From: Novosphingobium fluoreni
GTDB lineage: Bacteria; Pseudomonadota; Alphaproteobacteria; Sphingomonadales; Sphingomonadaceae
Direction: 5' to 3'
DNA: 64,000 nt
Assembly: GCF_014196615.1 (NCBI RefSeq)
Contig: NZ_JACIDY010000001.1
Span: 124,001 to 188,000 of the forward strand
The notes below the pieces were generated by a model that made no database searches, was not told the origin of the DNA, and was given only the letters and a program-made list of their open reading frames with translations. Each line of letters begins with the position of its first letter. The first letter of the stretch is position 1. A program made the translations under genes and the position numbers. Below are positions 17,015 to 24,772 of the stretch, in pieces.

Positions 17015-17356
17015 ATGAGCCTTGCTTGGATTAACCAAACCGATTTCGCCCGCGCCGTCCCAGCCTCCGCGCATGAGGTGGAGGATGCGCTCGTCGCCAC
17101 CTGCCTGACCGCGGCGGCGCAAGGCGACACCAGCGCCTATTACGATCTGGGCGTGGCCTTTTCCACCGGCAGCCATGGCGTCGATTGCGACATGATCGAG
17201 GCGCACAAGTGGTTCAACCTCGCCGCCGTCGCCGGTCACGAGGAAGCCGCGATGTGCCGAGCCGATGTGGCCGAGGAAATGACCGCGCGCGAGATCGCCG
17301 AAGCCCAGCGCCGCGCGCGCGAATGGCTTTCGAGCACCACTCGCCGGGCGGCCTGA
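17015..17356 (+). CDS. Sel1-like repeat protein
   Basis: A 113-residue protein with one clear and one partial Sel1/TPR-like repeat: AAAQGDTSAYYDLGVAFSTG followed by DMIEAHKWFNLAAVAGHEEA. There is no signal peptide or membrane segment, so it is probably cytoplasmic and a protein-protein adaptor. Sel1 repeats occur in many signalling complexes but do not define a function. The upstream region carries a possible CtrA box. Confidence 0.75.
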   Translation: MSLAWINQTDFARAVPASAHEVEDALVATCLTAAAQGDTSAYYDLGVAFSTGSHGVDCDMIEAHKWFNLAAVAGHEEAAMCRADVAEEMTAREIAEAQRRAREWLSSTTRRAA

Positions 17357-17404
17357 TCGGGACACTCTCGTAGTCTCGCGTTTCGATTGACTTGGGAGGC
17401 TTCG

Positions 17405-18541
17405 TCAGCCCTTCTTGAACGGCGTACGATCCCCCAGCCATTCTCGCTCCTGCTCGGCGCCCTGCCGCTCTCGCTGGAGAAAATCGGCGATAGCCTCGCG
17501 AAAGCCGGGATGAACGATGTAGTGGGCCGAGATCGTCGGCACCGGTTCATAACCGCGCGCCAGCTTGTGCCCGCCCTGCGCCCCTGCCTCCACGCGTGAA
17601 AGGCCCAGCGCGATCGCCGCGTCGATCGCCTGATAATAGCACAGCTCGAAATGCAGGAACGGCTTGTCCACCAGCGCGCCCCAATAGCGACCGTAGAGCG
17701 CCTCATCCCCAATGAAGTTGAGCGCGCCTGCCACCGGCTCATCACCGTCATATGCCAGCACCAACAGGATCTTGTCCGCCATGGTCTCGCCCAGCAGCGT
17801 GAAAGCTTCTCGGGTAAGGTAGGGTTGCCCCCATTTGCGCTGCCCGGTGTCCTGGTAGAACAGCCAGAAGGCGTCCCAATGCTCGTCGCGCAAGTCCGGG
17901 CCGGTGATCGCGCGGATCGTCACGCCTTCCTGGGCCTTGGCCCGCTCCTTGCGCAAGTCCTTGCGCTTGCGGGAGGATAACGCCTCCAGGAACGCGTCGA
18001 AGCTGTCGTAGCCGCGATTATACCAGTGAAACTGGGTGTCCTCGCGCAGCAGCCAGCCCGCCTCCTTGAACAACGGCACCTGCTCAGGCGAGAGGAATGT
18101 GGCGTGCGCCGAAGACAGGCCGTGCTGCTCACACAAGGCTTCGGCGGCGCGCAGCAGTGGCAGGGCCAGTCCGGGTTGTCGTGTCAGGATGCGCGGGCCG
18201 GTGGCGGGGGTAAACGGCGCCGCGATCTGCAGCTTGGGATAATAGGAACCGCCGGCGCGTTGCCAGGCGTCCGCCCAAGCATGATCGAAGACGTACTCGC
18301 CCTGGCTGTGCTGCTTGAGATAGGCCGGCAGCGCGCCTGCCAGCGTGCCGTCCGCCGCTTCGATAAGGATCGGCGCGGGGGCCCAGCCGCTGCGCCCGCC
18401 GACGCTGCGCGAATTCTCCATCGCTGCCAGGAACGCGTGGCTGACGAAGGGATTGCCGCCATCGGTCAGCGCGTCCCACTCCGCCGCGGGCAGATCGGAC
18501 ACCCCGCCCGCCACTTTCGCGATGATATCGCCTTCGCTCAT
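17405..18541 (-). CDS. DUF482/COG3146 acyltransferase (GNAT fold)
   Basis: A 378-residue GNAT/FemAB-like protein of the COG3146 (DUF482) family, predicted to be an N-acyltransferase. Conserved pieces are NPFVSHAFLAAMENSRSVGG, the aromatic YFPK-like SYYPKLQIAAPFTPATGPR, FHWYNRGYDSFDAFLEALSSRKRK split in two, and the acetyl-CoA-fold FQLCYYQ-like FELCYYQAIDAAI. Its ATG overlaps the GDPD stop by four bases, making it the last gene of a five-gene operon. The substrate is unknown; peptidoglycan or lipid amines have been suggested. Confidence 0.82.
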   Translation of the reverse strand: MSEGDIIAKVAGGVSDLPAAEWDALTDGGNPFVSHAFLAAMENSRSVGGRSGWAPAPILIEAADGTLAGALPAYLKQHSQGEYVFDHAWADAWQRAGGSYYPKLQIAAPFTPATGPRILTRQPGLALPLLRAAEALCEQHGLSSAHATFLSPEQVPLFKEAGWLLREDTQFHWYNRGYDSFDAFLEALSSRKRKDLRKERAKAQEGVTIRAITGPDLRDEHWDAFWLFYQDTGQRKWGQPYLTREAFTLLGETMADKILLVLAYDGDEPVAGALNFIGDEALYGRYWGALVDKPFLHFELCYYQAIDAAIALGLSRVEAGAQGGHKLARGYEPVPTISAHYIVHPGFREAIADFLQRERQGAEQEREWLGDRTPFKKG

Positions 18542-19386
18542 GCCGGATCGCCCGGATGGGAGCTGTCGGTGAGCGACTGAGCCGGCTGCGACTGATCGGC
18601 CTCAATCCCCTCACCCTCGATGATATCCGCATCGGCATGTAGCAGCGCCCGTTCGCGATGCATCGCGCTGCTGACCGTCCAGGTCACGATCGGCAGGCCC
18701 CGGGCCCGCTGGCGCGTGGCGAAGCGGCTGGGCAAGTCGCGGATGTCGTAGGTCAGAAAGTCCGGCCGGGCATGCCACAAGGCCAGGCGGCGGCGGATCA
18801 TGCCTGCCAGCGCCCGGTCCTCTCCCTCGCTGATAGTCAGCGCACGGACGGTGTGAGACGAGTGCCGGCAGTACCAGCGCGAAACGCGCGGATCGAAACT
18901 GATGACCGCGTGATGTCCCACATAGCCCTCCAGCACCCGGCGCACGGCGAGGCACAAGGCCGCGACGCGATCGCGCCGCTGCGTCTTGATCTCGATCAGA
19001 ACAGGCACGCGCCCCCCGATCACGGCGAGCACTTGGCGCAGCGTGGGGATCGTCTCGGCCGAGCCTTCCAACGCGATTCGGCCCAATTGCTCGGCGCTGT
19101 ATCGGCCGATCTCACCCTCGGTACCGGTCAGCCGCTCAAGCGTGCTGTCGTGGAACACCACCGCCTGCCCATCACCGGAGCGCTGGACGTCCAGTTCGAT
19201 GCCCAGCCCGGCCTCGACCGCGGCGCGAAAAGCGGCGAGCGAGTTTTCCGGCACGCCCGGGCCATGCAGGCCGCGATGGGCGTAGTCCTGCGCGCCCACC
19301 CACTCGACCTTGCGCGGGTCGGGCGGCGGAGCGCGCCAGCGGTCCAGTGTCAGAAAATCAAAGAGGCCGGACAGCGACAATCGCAT
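18538..19386 (-). CDS. Glycerophosphodiester phosphodiesterase
   Basis: A GDPD-family TIM-barrel enzyme that splits glycerophosphodiesters into sn-glycerol-3-phosphate and an alcohol. Catalytic signatures are AHRGLHGPGVPENSLAAF, IELDVQRSGDGQAVVFHD and VLIEIKTQ. The 282-residue reading from ATG 19386 (MRLSLSGLFDF) suits the family; it overlaps the ridA 3' end by 29 bases. It probably recycles phospholipid head groups and sits in the middle of the DUF3572-HAD-RidA-GDPD-acyltransferase operon. Confidence 0.9.
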   Translation of the reverse strand: MRLSLSGLFDFLTLDRWRAPPPDPRKVEWVGAQDYAHRGLHGPGVPENSLAAFRAAVEAGLGIELDVQRSGDGQAVVFHDSTLERLTGTEGEIGRYSAEQLGRIALEGSAETIPTLRQVLAVIGGRVPVLIEIKTQRRDRVAALCLAVRRVLEGYVGHHAVISFDPRVSRWYCRHSSHTVRALTISEGEDRALAGMIRRRLALWHARPDFLTYDIRDLPSRFATRQRARGLPIVTWTVSSAMHRERALLHADADIIEGEGIEADQSQPAQSLTDSSHPGDPA

Positions 19387-19828
19387 CAACCTCGACCGCG
19401 GCACCCAGCGGCAGCACCGGCACGCCCACCGCGCTGCGGGCATGCTGTCCCGCCTCGCCGAAGACTGCCGCCATCAGTTCGGACGCGCCGTTGATCACCT
19501 TGGGCTGATCGGTGAAGCCGGGGGTGGAGCTGACAAAGCCACCCAGCTTGACGATCTGCTCCACGCGATCGAGCGAGCCCAGCGCCTTTTTCAATTGCGC
19601 CAGGATCATCACCGCGCAGGCCTGCGCCGCCAGCACGCCGTCTTCCACCTGGACATCCTCACCCAGCCGCCCGGTGACGAGCTTGCCGGAGATGAAGGGC
19701 AATTGCCCCGAGACATGCGCCAGGCCGCCCGCGATCACCACCGGCACGTAGGCCGCCACGGGCGCTGCCGGCTCAGGCAGGCTCAGACCGAGTTCGGCCA
19801 GACGGGCTTCGATTGCGTTATCGCTCAT
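19358..19828 (-). CDS. RidA/YjgF-family protein
   Basis: A 156-residue member of the Rid (YjgF/YER057c/UK114) family. Classical RidA deaminates reactive enamine/imine intermediates released by PLP enzymes. Visible features are the GGLAHVSGQLPF strand, QACAVMILAQLKKALGSLD and the active-site arginine in QHARSAVGVPVLPLGAAVEV. It is longer than E. coli RidA (128) and fits the COG0251-related YjgH-type subgroup. Its ATG overlaps the HAD gene stop by four bases. Confidence 0.88.
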   Translation of the reverse strand: MSDNAIEARLAELGLSLPEPAAPVAAYVPVVIAGGLAHVSGQLPFISGKLVTGRLGEDVQVEDGVLAAQACAVMILAQLKKALGSLDRVEQIVKLGGFVSSTPGFTDQPKVINGASELMAAVFGEAGQHARSAVGVPVLPLGAAVEVDAIVAVRPL

Positions 19829-20463
19829 GCCTGTTCCTTTTCTTCGTCATGCAGGCGGGAGAGCAGCCAGGGAGCGGCCTCCGCCCAGTTATCGATTCGC
19901 GCATGGGCGTGGCCCGCCTTGTGCGCGCAAGTGATGTTGGGCGCGATCAGCGGCTCGGCGCACAGATGCAGGCGCGAAACCTCGGGCGCGATGGCGCTGA
20001 CCGAATCGTGATGCTGCGGCAGATCATCGATGAACGCGGCCCGGCTGGGTTGGTACTCGTCCAGGATCGCCTTCAACGCCGGACCCTTGGGCCCCTGGTT
20101 GGTGAAGACGCGCAGATCCAGGCCATGCTCCAGCAGCTGTCTGGTGCGCGAATCGCGGCGGTGATCCATCAGGTTGGTCAGCACCACCACGTCGGCCTCC
20201 TGGCTTAGCGTCCCGATGGCATCGATCGCGCCTGCCACGGCGGTCTGGCGATGCATCTGCTCGTCAAAGAACTTGTTGAGCAGTTCCCAGATCGCCTTCT
20301 GCTCCAGCTTCTCGCCGGTGAGGCTGTTGGTGATGGCATTGGCGAAATCGTGGCGGGACATGTCGAAGGTCATGCCCTCCTCCTCGGCCAGCCAGTCGCG
20401 GAAATGCGATATCATGTGCAGCAGCACTTCGTCGCAATCGGTTATCACCAGGGGGCGGTTCAT
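19825..20463 (-). CDS. HAD-superfamily hydrolase
   Basis: A 212-residue protein opening MNRPLVITDCDEVLLHM, where DCD (Asp 9, Asp 11) is the HAD nucleophile and acid pair. VVVLTNL is motif II, KGPALKAIL holds the motif III lysine, and AAFIDDLPQHHDS is motif IV. All catalytic residues are present, so it should be an active phosphatase of unknown substrate. It overlaps both its neighbours by four bases within the five-gene operon. Confidence 0.85.
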   Translation of the reverse strand: MNRPLVITDCDEVLLHMISHFRDWLAEEEGMTFDMSRHDFANAITNSLTGEKLEQKAIWELLNKFFDEQMHRQTAVAGAIDAIGTLSQEADVVVLTNLMDHRRDSRTRQLLEHGLDLRVFTNQGPKGPALKAILDEYQPSRAAFIDDLPQHHDSVSAIAPEVSRLHLCAEPLIAPNITCAHKAGHAHARIDNWAEAAPWLLSRLHDEEKEQA

Positions 20464-20738
20464 GCGGTAAGCCTTTCGCGAGCGGCGACCAGGTCCTGCG
20501 GGCGGCAGCCCAGCGCCTCGGCCGCCGCGATCAGGTCCGGCTCATGGCCGCAAAGATATTCAAGAACCGCCGCCAGCGTGGAGGGATAGCCCAGCGAGGC
20601 GCGCAGTTCGTCAGGGGTCAATCCGGTCAGCGCCAGAAAGCGCCCGGCACGATCATCGTCGATGACGATCCAGCCCAGCGCGTTCAGCGCCAGCGTTTGC
20701 GGATCGCCGCCTCCGGAGTTTTGCGTAGGAGTGGGAAT
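20460..20738 (-). CDS. DUF3572 domain protein, non-canonical start
   Basis: A small helical protein of about 92 residues; the DUF3572 core is ALNALGWIVIDDDRAGRFLA, LTGLTPDELRASLGYPSTL and GHEPDLIAAAEALG. The family is restricted to alphaproteobacteria and has no known function. No ATG, GTG or TTG lies in frame near the expected N-terminus. ATT at 20738 has a GAGG six bases ahead, and CTG at 20744 is the other candidate. The nearest in-frame ATG (21041) would run through divK on the opposite strand. The start is inferred. Confidence 0.7.
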   Translation of the reverse strand: MPTPTQNSGGGDPQTLALNALGWIVIDDDRAGRFLALTGLTPDELRASLGYPSTLAAVLEYLCGHEPDLIAAAEALGCRPQDLVAARERLTA

Positions 20739-20811
20739 TGTCAGCCTCGTGTCGGTGCCATAGAGGGCGGATGAGCATTCATGCCATATGGTAGATAGGG
20801 TCGCGAACCGA

Positions 20812-21174
20812 ATGGCAAAGCGCATTCTCGTTGTCGAGGACAACGACCTCAATCGAAAGCTGTTCTGCGACGTCCTGAAAAGCCAGGGCTTCGCGGTGGA
20901 GCCGGTCGCCGATGGCCGCGACGCGCTGGAACGGGCGCGCGAGTTCGTGCCGAACCTGATCATCATGGATATCCAGCTGCCCAACGTCTCCGGGCTGGAC
21001 CTGATCGAGGCGGCGAAAAAGGACCCCGTCTTGCGGACCATCCCGGTGCTGGCGGTGACCGCCTACGCCGGCAAGGGCGACGAGGAACGCATTCGTGAGG
21101 CCGGGGCGGAGGGGTATCTGGCCAAGCCGGTATCGATCGGACCGTTCATGCAGGCGGTTCGGGCGCTCGTCTAA
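20812..21174 (+). CDS. divK: Single-domain response regulator DivK
   Basis: DivK is the essential cell-fate phosphosignal of alphaproteobacteria, shuttling between DivJ/PleC-type kinases and DivL to control CtrA activity. The 120-residue product is a lone receiver domain: MAKRILVVEDNDLNRKLF with the acidic pocket, the phosphoacceptor Asp 53 in NLIIMDIQLP, Thr in AVTAYAG and Lys in YLAKPVSI. Start ATG 20812 gives the family length; an upstream start at 20788 is less likely. It is divergent from the DUF3572 operon. Confidence 0.93.
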   Translation: MAKRILVVEDNDLNRKLFCDVLKSQGFAVEPVADGRDALERAREFVPNLIIMDIQLPNVSGLDLIEAAKKDPVLRTIPVLAVTAYAGKGDEERIREAGAEGYLAKPVSIGPFMQAVRALV

Positions 21175-21299
21175 ACGCACTGCGTTCGCCGCACGCCGCG
21201 CCGCGAATGGTCCTCTAAGGCTTGACACCCTACCCCCATCGCCGCTTTTGCGCCCCATTCTGAGGCCACAAGCGCCGCAAAGCAATTCGGAGCAGACCC

Positions 21300-21539
21300 A
21301 TGGACCGCGAAGCCACCAAGGCCCGCATCGACGCCCTGATCGAACCGTTCAACAAGAAGGGCGTGGCCATCACCGACGCCACCCGCTTCACCGACGATCT
21401 GGAATTCGACAGCCTGACTATCATGGATTTCGTGGCCGCCATCGAGGACGAGTTCGATATCATCATCAGCATGAATCAGCAGGCCGAGATCGAAAACTAC
21501 GGCCAGCTGATCGACGCCGTGGTGAAGCTGAAGGGCTGA
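21300..21539 (+). CDS. Acyl carrier protein for sphingolipid synthesis
   Basis: A 79-residue acyl carrier protein with the phosphopantetheine serine in DDLEFDSLTIMD (Ser 38). It differs from the housekeeping AcpP (DSLD) and lies six bases upstream of the serine palmitoyltransferase gene. As in Caulobacter and other sphingolipid producers, it is expected to deliver the acyl chain to Spt. This pairing is the best clue to the organism group. Confidence 0.92.
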   Translation: MDREATKARIDALIEPFNKKGVAITDATRFTDDLEFDSLTIMDFVAAIEDEFDIIISMNQQAEIENYGQLIDAVVKLKG

Positions 21540-21545
21540 TCTAAC

Positions 21546-22796
21546 ATGACCGAAGCCGTAAACCAGCCAGACCAGCCCGAGGTTATCGAGGGCGGCCAGC
21601 CTGACTTGTTCAGCAAGTTCGATCCGCTGATTGAGATGCGCCGCAACCTGCTCGACTCGGGCGTGGAAGATCCCTTCAGCCTGGTGATGGACCGGGTGCT
21701 TTCGCCCACCACGGCGATCTGCAACGGGCGCGAGACGATCCTGCTGGGCACCTACAACTACATGGGCATGACCTTCGATCCCGACGTGATCGAGGCGGGC
21801 CAGAAGGCGCTGACCGACTTCGGCTCGGGCACCACCGGCAGCCGGGTGCTCAATGGTACCTATTCAGGCCACAAGGCGGTCGAGCAAGCCTTGTGCGAGT
21901 TCTACGCCATGGATCATGCCATGGTGTTCTCCACCGGCTACCAGGCGAACCTGGGCATCATCTCCACCATCGCCGGCAAGGGCGACTACATCATCCTCGA
22001 CATCGACAGCCACGCCTCGATCTGGGACGGCTGCAAGATGGGTGACGCCGAAGTCGTGCCGTTCAAGCACAACGACCTGGAGGCCATGGAAAAGCGCCTG
22101 AGGCGCATTCCCGAAGGCGCGGGCAAGCTGGTGATCCTGGAAGGCGTCTATTCCATGATGGGCGATATCGCCCCGCTCAAGGAGATGATCGCCGTCGCCA
22201 AGAAGCATGGCGCGATGGTGCTGGTGGACGAAGCGCATTCGATGGGCTTCATCGGCCCCAACGGGCGCGGCGTGGCCGAGGATCAGGGCTGCCTGGACGA
22301 CGTCGATTTCGTGATCGGCACCTTCTCCAAGTCGGTCGGCACCGTCGGAGGCTTCTGCGTCTCGAACCATCCCAAGTTCGAGATCATGCGGCTGGTCTGC
22401 CGCCCTTACGTGTTCACCGCCAGCTTGCCGCCCAGCGTCGTCGCCACCGCCTGCACGTCGATCCGCAAGCTGATGCATGCGGCCGACAAGCGCGCGCATC
22501 TGTGGGAGAATTCACGCACGTTGCACGCGGCGCTCAAGGCCGCGGGCTTTCACCTTGGCACCGAAACCCCCCAAAGCGCCATCATCGCAGTCATCATGCC
22601 CGACCTGGAGCGCGGTGCGGCGATGTGGGAAGCCCTGCTGCACGAGGGGCTCTACGTGAACCTTGCCCGCCCGCCTGCAACGCCCGCCAACATGACGCTG
22701 CTGCGCTGCTCGCTGTGCGCCGCACATACGGCGGAGCAGGTTCAGCAGATCGTCGGCATGTTCCAGCGCGCCGGAGTGAAAGCCGGCATTCTCTGA
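21546..22796 (+). CDS. spt: Serine palmitoyltransferase
   Basis: PLP-dependent alpha-oxoamine synthase condensing L-serine with palmitoyl-thioester to 3-ketodihydrosphingosine, the committed step of sphingolipid synthesis. The 416-residue product has FGSGTTGSRVLNGTYSGHK, the aldehyde-stacking His in DIDSHASIWDG, VLVDEAHSMG, and the PLP lysine in GTFSKSVGTVGG (Lys 262). Overall it closely follows Sphingomonas paucimobilis SPT, a soluble homodimer. It forms an operon with the ACP gene and ends before a strong hairpin. Confidence 0.95.
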   Translation: MTEAVNQPDQPEVIEGGQPDLFSKFDPLIEMRRNLLDSGVEDPFSLVMDRVLSPTTAICNGRETILLGTYNYMGMTFDPDVIEAGQKALTDFGSGTTGSRVLNGTYSGHKAVEQALCEFYAMDHAMVFSTGYQANLGIISTIAGKGDYIILDIDSHASIWDGCKMGDAEVVPFKHNDLEAMEKRLRRIPEGAGKLVILEGVYSMMGDIAPLKEMIAVAKKHGAMVLVDEAHSMGFIGPNGRGVAEDQGCLDDVDFVIGTFSKSVGTVGGFCVSNHPKFEIMRLVCRPYVFTASLPPSVVATACTSIRKLMHAADKRAHLWENSRTLHAALKAAGFHLGTETPQSAIIAVIMPDLERGAAMWEALLHEGLYVNLARPPATPANMTLLRCSLCAAHTAEQVQQIVGMFQRAGVKAGIL

Positions 22797-22803
22797 GGGA
22801 TGC

Positions 22804-22833
22804 GCGGGCGGGGGCTGGGCAGCCTCCGCCCGC
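22804..22833 (+). terminator. Hairpin after spt
   Basis: GCGGGCGGGGGCT (22804-22816) pairs over 13 positions, one of them a G-T pair, with AGCCTCCGCCCGC (22821-22833) around a GGGC tetraloop. It starts 8 bases after the spt stop. The T run is poor, so Rho-independent function is likely but not certain. Confidence 0.55.
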
Positions 22834-22891
22834 CTCTCACCCTGCGGGCAACCAAGCTAGCGGTGTGCCAGCCTCGGCTGCCGCCTCGTCC

Positions 22892-23275
22892 TCACCGCAT
22901 AGCGATCGGTTTGGTGCCGCTGGTCGAGGACTGCGCTTCCAGCGTAGCCTTCGGCGTACGCGTCGCGAAATAGTCCTGCCCGTGCTGGTTATAGGCATAG
23001 AAGTCGGTGATCGGCACCGTGTACTCACGCGTGCCGCTGCTGATGATCACGTCGTTGCCCGACATCCGCTCTACCATGCCGACCGGCTTGCCGCCTGCGT
23101 CGAAAATCTGCAGCCCATGCGCCATTTCCGTGCGCGTCACGTTGCGCACTGTCATCACGTTTGGGTCGTTCAGGGCCGCATTGTCGGCCGGATCGACAGT
23201 GGTGCCGTCTTGCGCGATCGTGGGAGACGCCGCCGCAAGGGCCGCTCCGGCGGCGAAAAGCATGATCTTGATCAT
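22892..23275 (-). CDS. Secreted protein, unknown function
   Basis: A 127-residue product with a signal peptide (MLFAAGAALAAASPTIAQ, cleavage near AQ-DG). The mature part reads as a small beta-barrel: VMTVRNVTRTEMAHGLQIFD, GGKPVGMVERMSGNDVIISS and REYTVPITDF. The pattern resembles PRC-barrel-like periplasmic proteins, but I cannot place it with confidence. The start may be ATG 23275 or 23263. It converges with spt across the hairpin. Confidence 0.65.
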   Translation of the reverse strand: MIKIMLFAAGAALAAASPTIAQDGTTVDPADNAALNDPNVMTVRNVTRTEMAHGLQIFDAGGKPVGMVERMSGNDVIISSGTREYTVPITDFYAYNQHGQDYFATRTPKATLEAQSSTSGTKPIAMR

Positions 23276-23543
23276 CAGAATTCTTCCATCAACTAGGCGT
23301 TTGCCCTGAGAATGCCGCGTGCCGCGCGCAAGTTGCACATAAGCTGACACCGAACCGGCTGCGTCGACCAGACGACGCCTCCACGCGACAAACGCCATGG
23401 TGCGAGACAATGATATGGATATGCCAAAGGCGATTTTCTACCAGCGCTGACTCCTATGCTTTGCTCTGGCGCCGCGCCGGGGAAGCTGCGAAAGGCGGGC
23501 ACAGCGAAACTTCAAGGGAAATGCCGGGGATGCGGGGCCGGAC

Positions 23544-24755
23544 ATGCAGGACCTGAACACGCTGCTCCTGGTCACCCACGTCCACATGCGGCTCGGCCCG
23601 AACGGCCTGCAGATCGACGACCAGACCGCTGCCGGGTTGCGGCAATGGTGCCGCCATTTTGATCGCGTCTCGTTCTACGGCATCCTGACGCAGGGGCCCA
23701 GCACGTCTGCCTGGGTCGATACGAATGAGGGTATCCTTGGGCAGAAGCTGCGGTTGTTCGGCCTGCCGCAAGGGTATGGCCCCGCCGCCATGCTCCGCGC
23801 CCTGCCTGCGGTGCGCCGCCAGTTCCGCTCAGCGATCCCGCAACATAGCCACTTGTGCTTCACTCTGGGCACGGTCCTGGGCGACTGGCCTTTCGTGGCT
23901 GCGCTGGAGGCGATCCGGCAGAAACGGCGCTACTCCGCATGGATAGACCGGGTGGAGCCGCCGATCATCCGCAGCCGCGCCGCCGGATCGCCGCTGAAGC
24001 GCCTGGCCGCAGAGCTTTGGCTGCCGCCCGCGCAGGGTCTGATCCGCCACGCCTTGCGCCAGAGCGCGGTCGCCCTGCTGCAAGGTGGCGATACCTTTGA
24101 ATACTACGCCCGATCCGCGCCCGATCCGCACTGCACCTATGACATCCACACCCATGCCGACGAGCAGATCGACGCCGCTTCGCTGGCGGCGAAGCAGGCG
24201 CGCATCCTTTCCGGCGCGCCCCTGGAGATAATCTACCCCGGTCGGGCAACCGCGATGAAGGGACCATTCGAGTGGCTGGAGACGTTGCAGGCGTTGCACC
24301 GGGCTGATGTGCCGTTTCGCGCCACATGGATCGGCGATGGCCCCGATCTTCCGGCCTTGCTCGACAAGGCCAAGCAGTTGGGCCTGGGCGGCATGGTGAC
24401 CTTTCCCGGCTTCGAAGGGCGGCGCAATGTGCTGCTGGACCGCCTGAAAGCCGCCGACCTGCTGCTGTTCTGCCACAAGACGCCGGAATCCGCGCGCTGC
24501 CTGATCGAGGCGCTGGTCTGCGGCTGCCCGATCGTGGGGTACGACAGCGCCTATCCGCGCGGTCTTGTCGCCCAGCATGGCGGCGGACGCTTCACTCCCC
24601 AGGGTGATCCAAAGGCGCTGGCGCAGGCGGTCCTGAGCCTTCATCGCGATCGCGCCGCCCTGAGCGCCTTGGTCGGCGCTGCGGCGCAGAGCGGGCGGCT
24701 CTATACCGAGGATGCAGTCTATGCCCATCGCGCCGAATTGATGCAGCGCGCCTAG
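23544..24755 (+). CDS. Glycosyltransferase, family-4-like
   Basis: A 403-residue GT-B-fold glycosyltransferase. The C-terminal nucleotide-sugar half is clear: LEIIYPGRATAMKGPFEWLE, FRATWIGDGPDLPALL, VTFPGFEGRRNVLLDRLKAA and the acidic ESARCLIEALVCGCPIVGYDS loop (ExxGxxxxEA-like). The N-terminal acceptor half is divergent. It converges with a flippase gene, so together they suggest synthesis and export of a glycan or glycolipid, perhaps a glycosphingolipid or capsule. No other polysaccharide genes are in view. Confidence 0.85.
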   Translation: MQDLNTLLLVTHVHMRLGPNGLQIDDQTAAGLRQWCRHFDRVSFYGILTQGPSTSAWVDTNEGILGQKLRLFGLPQGYGPAAMLRALPAVRRQFRSAIPQHSHLCFTLGTVLGDWPFVAALEAIRQKRRYSAWIDRVEPPIIRSRAAGSPLKRLAAELWLPPAQGLIRHALRQSAVALLQGGDTFEYYARSAPDPHCTYDIHTHADEQIDAASLAAKQARILSGAPLEIIYPGRATAMKGPFEWLETLQALHRADVPFRATWIGDGPDLPALLDKAKQLGLGGMVTFPGFEGRRNVLLDRLKAADLLLFCHKTPESARCLIEALVCGCPIVGYDSAYPRGLVAQHGGGRFTPQGDPKALAQAVLSLHRDRAALSALVGAAAQSGRLYTEDAVYAHRAELMQRA

Positions 24756-24772
24756 GCCTGTCGCCCTTGGCT

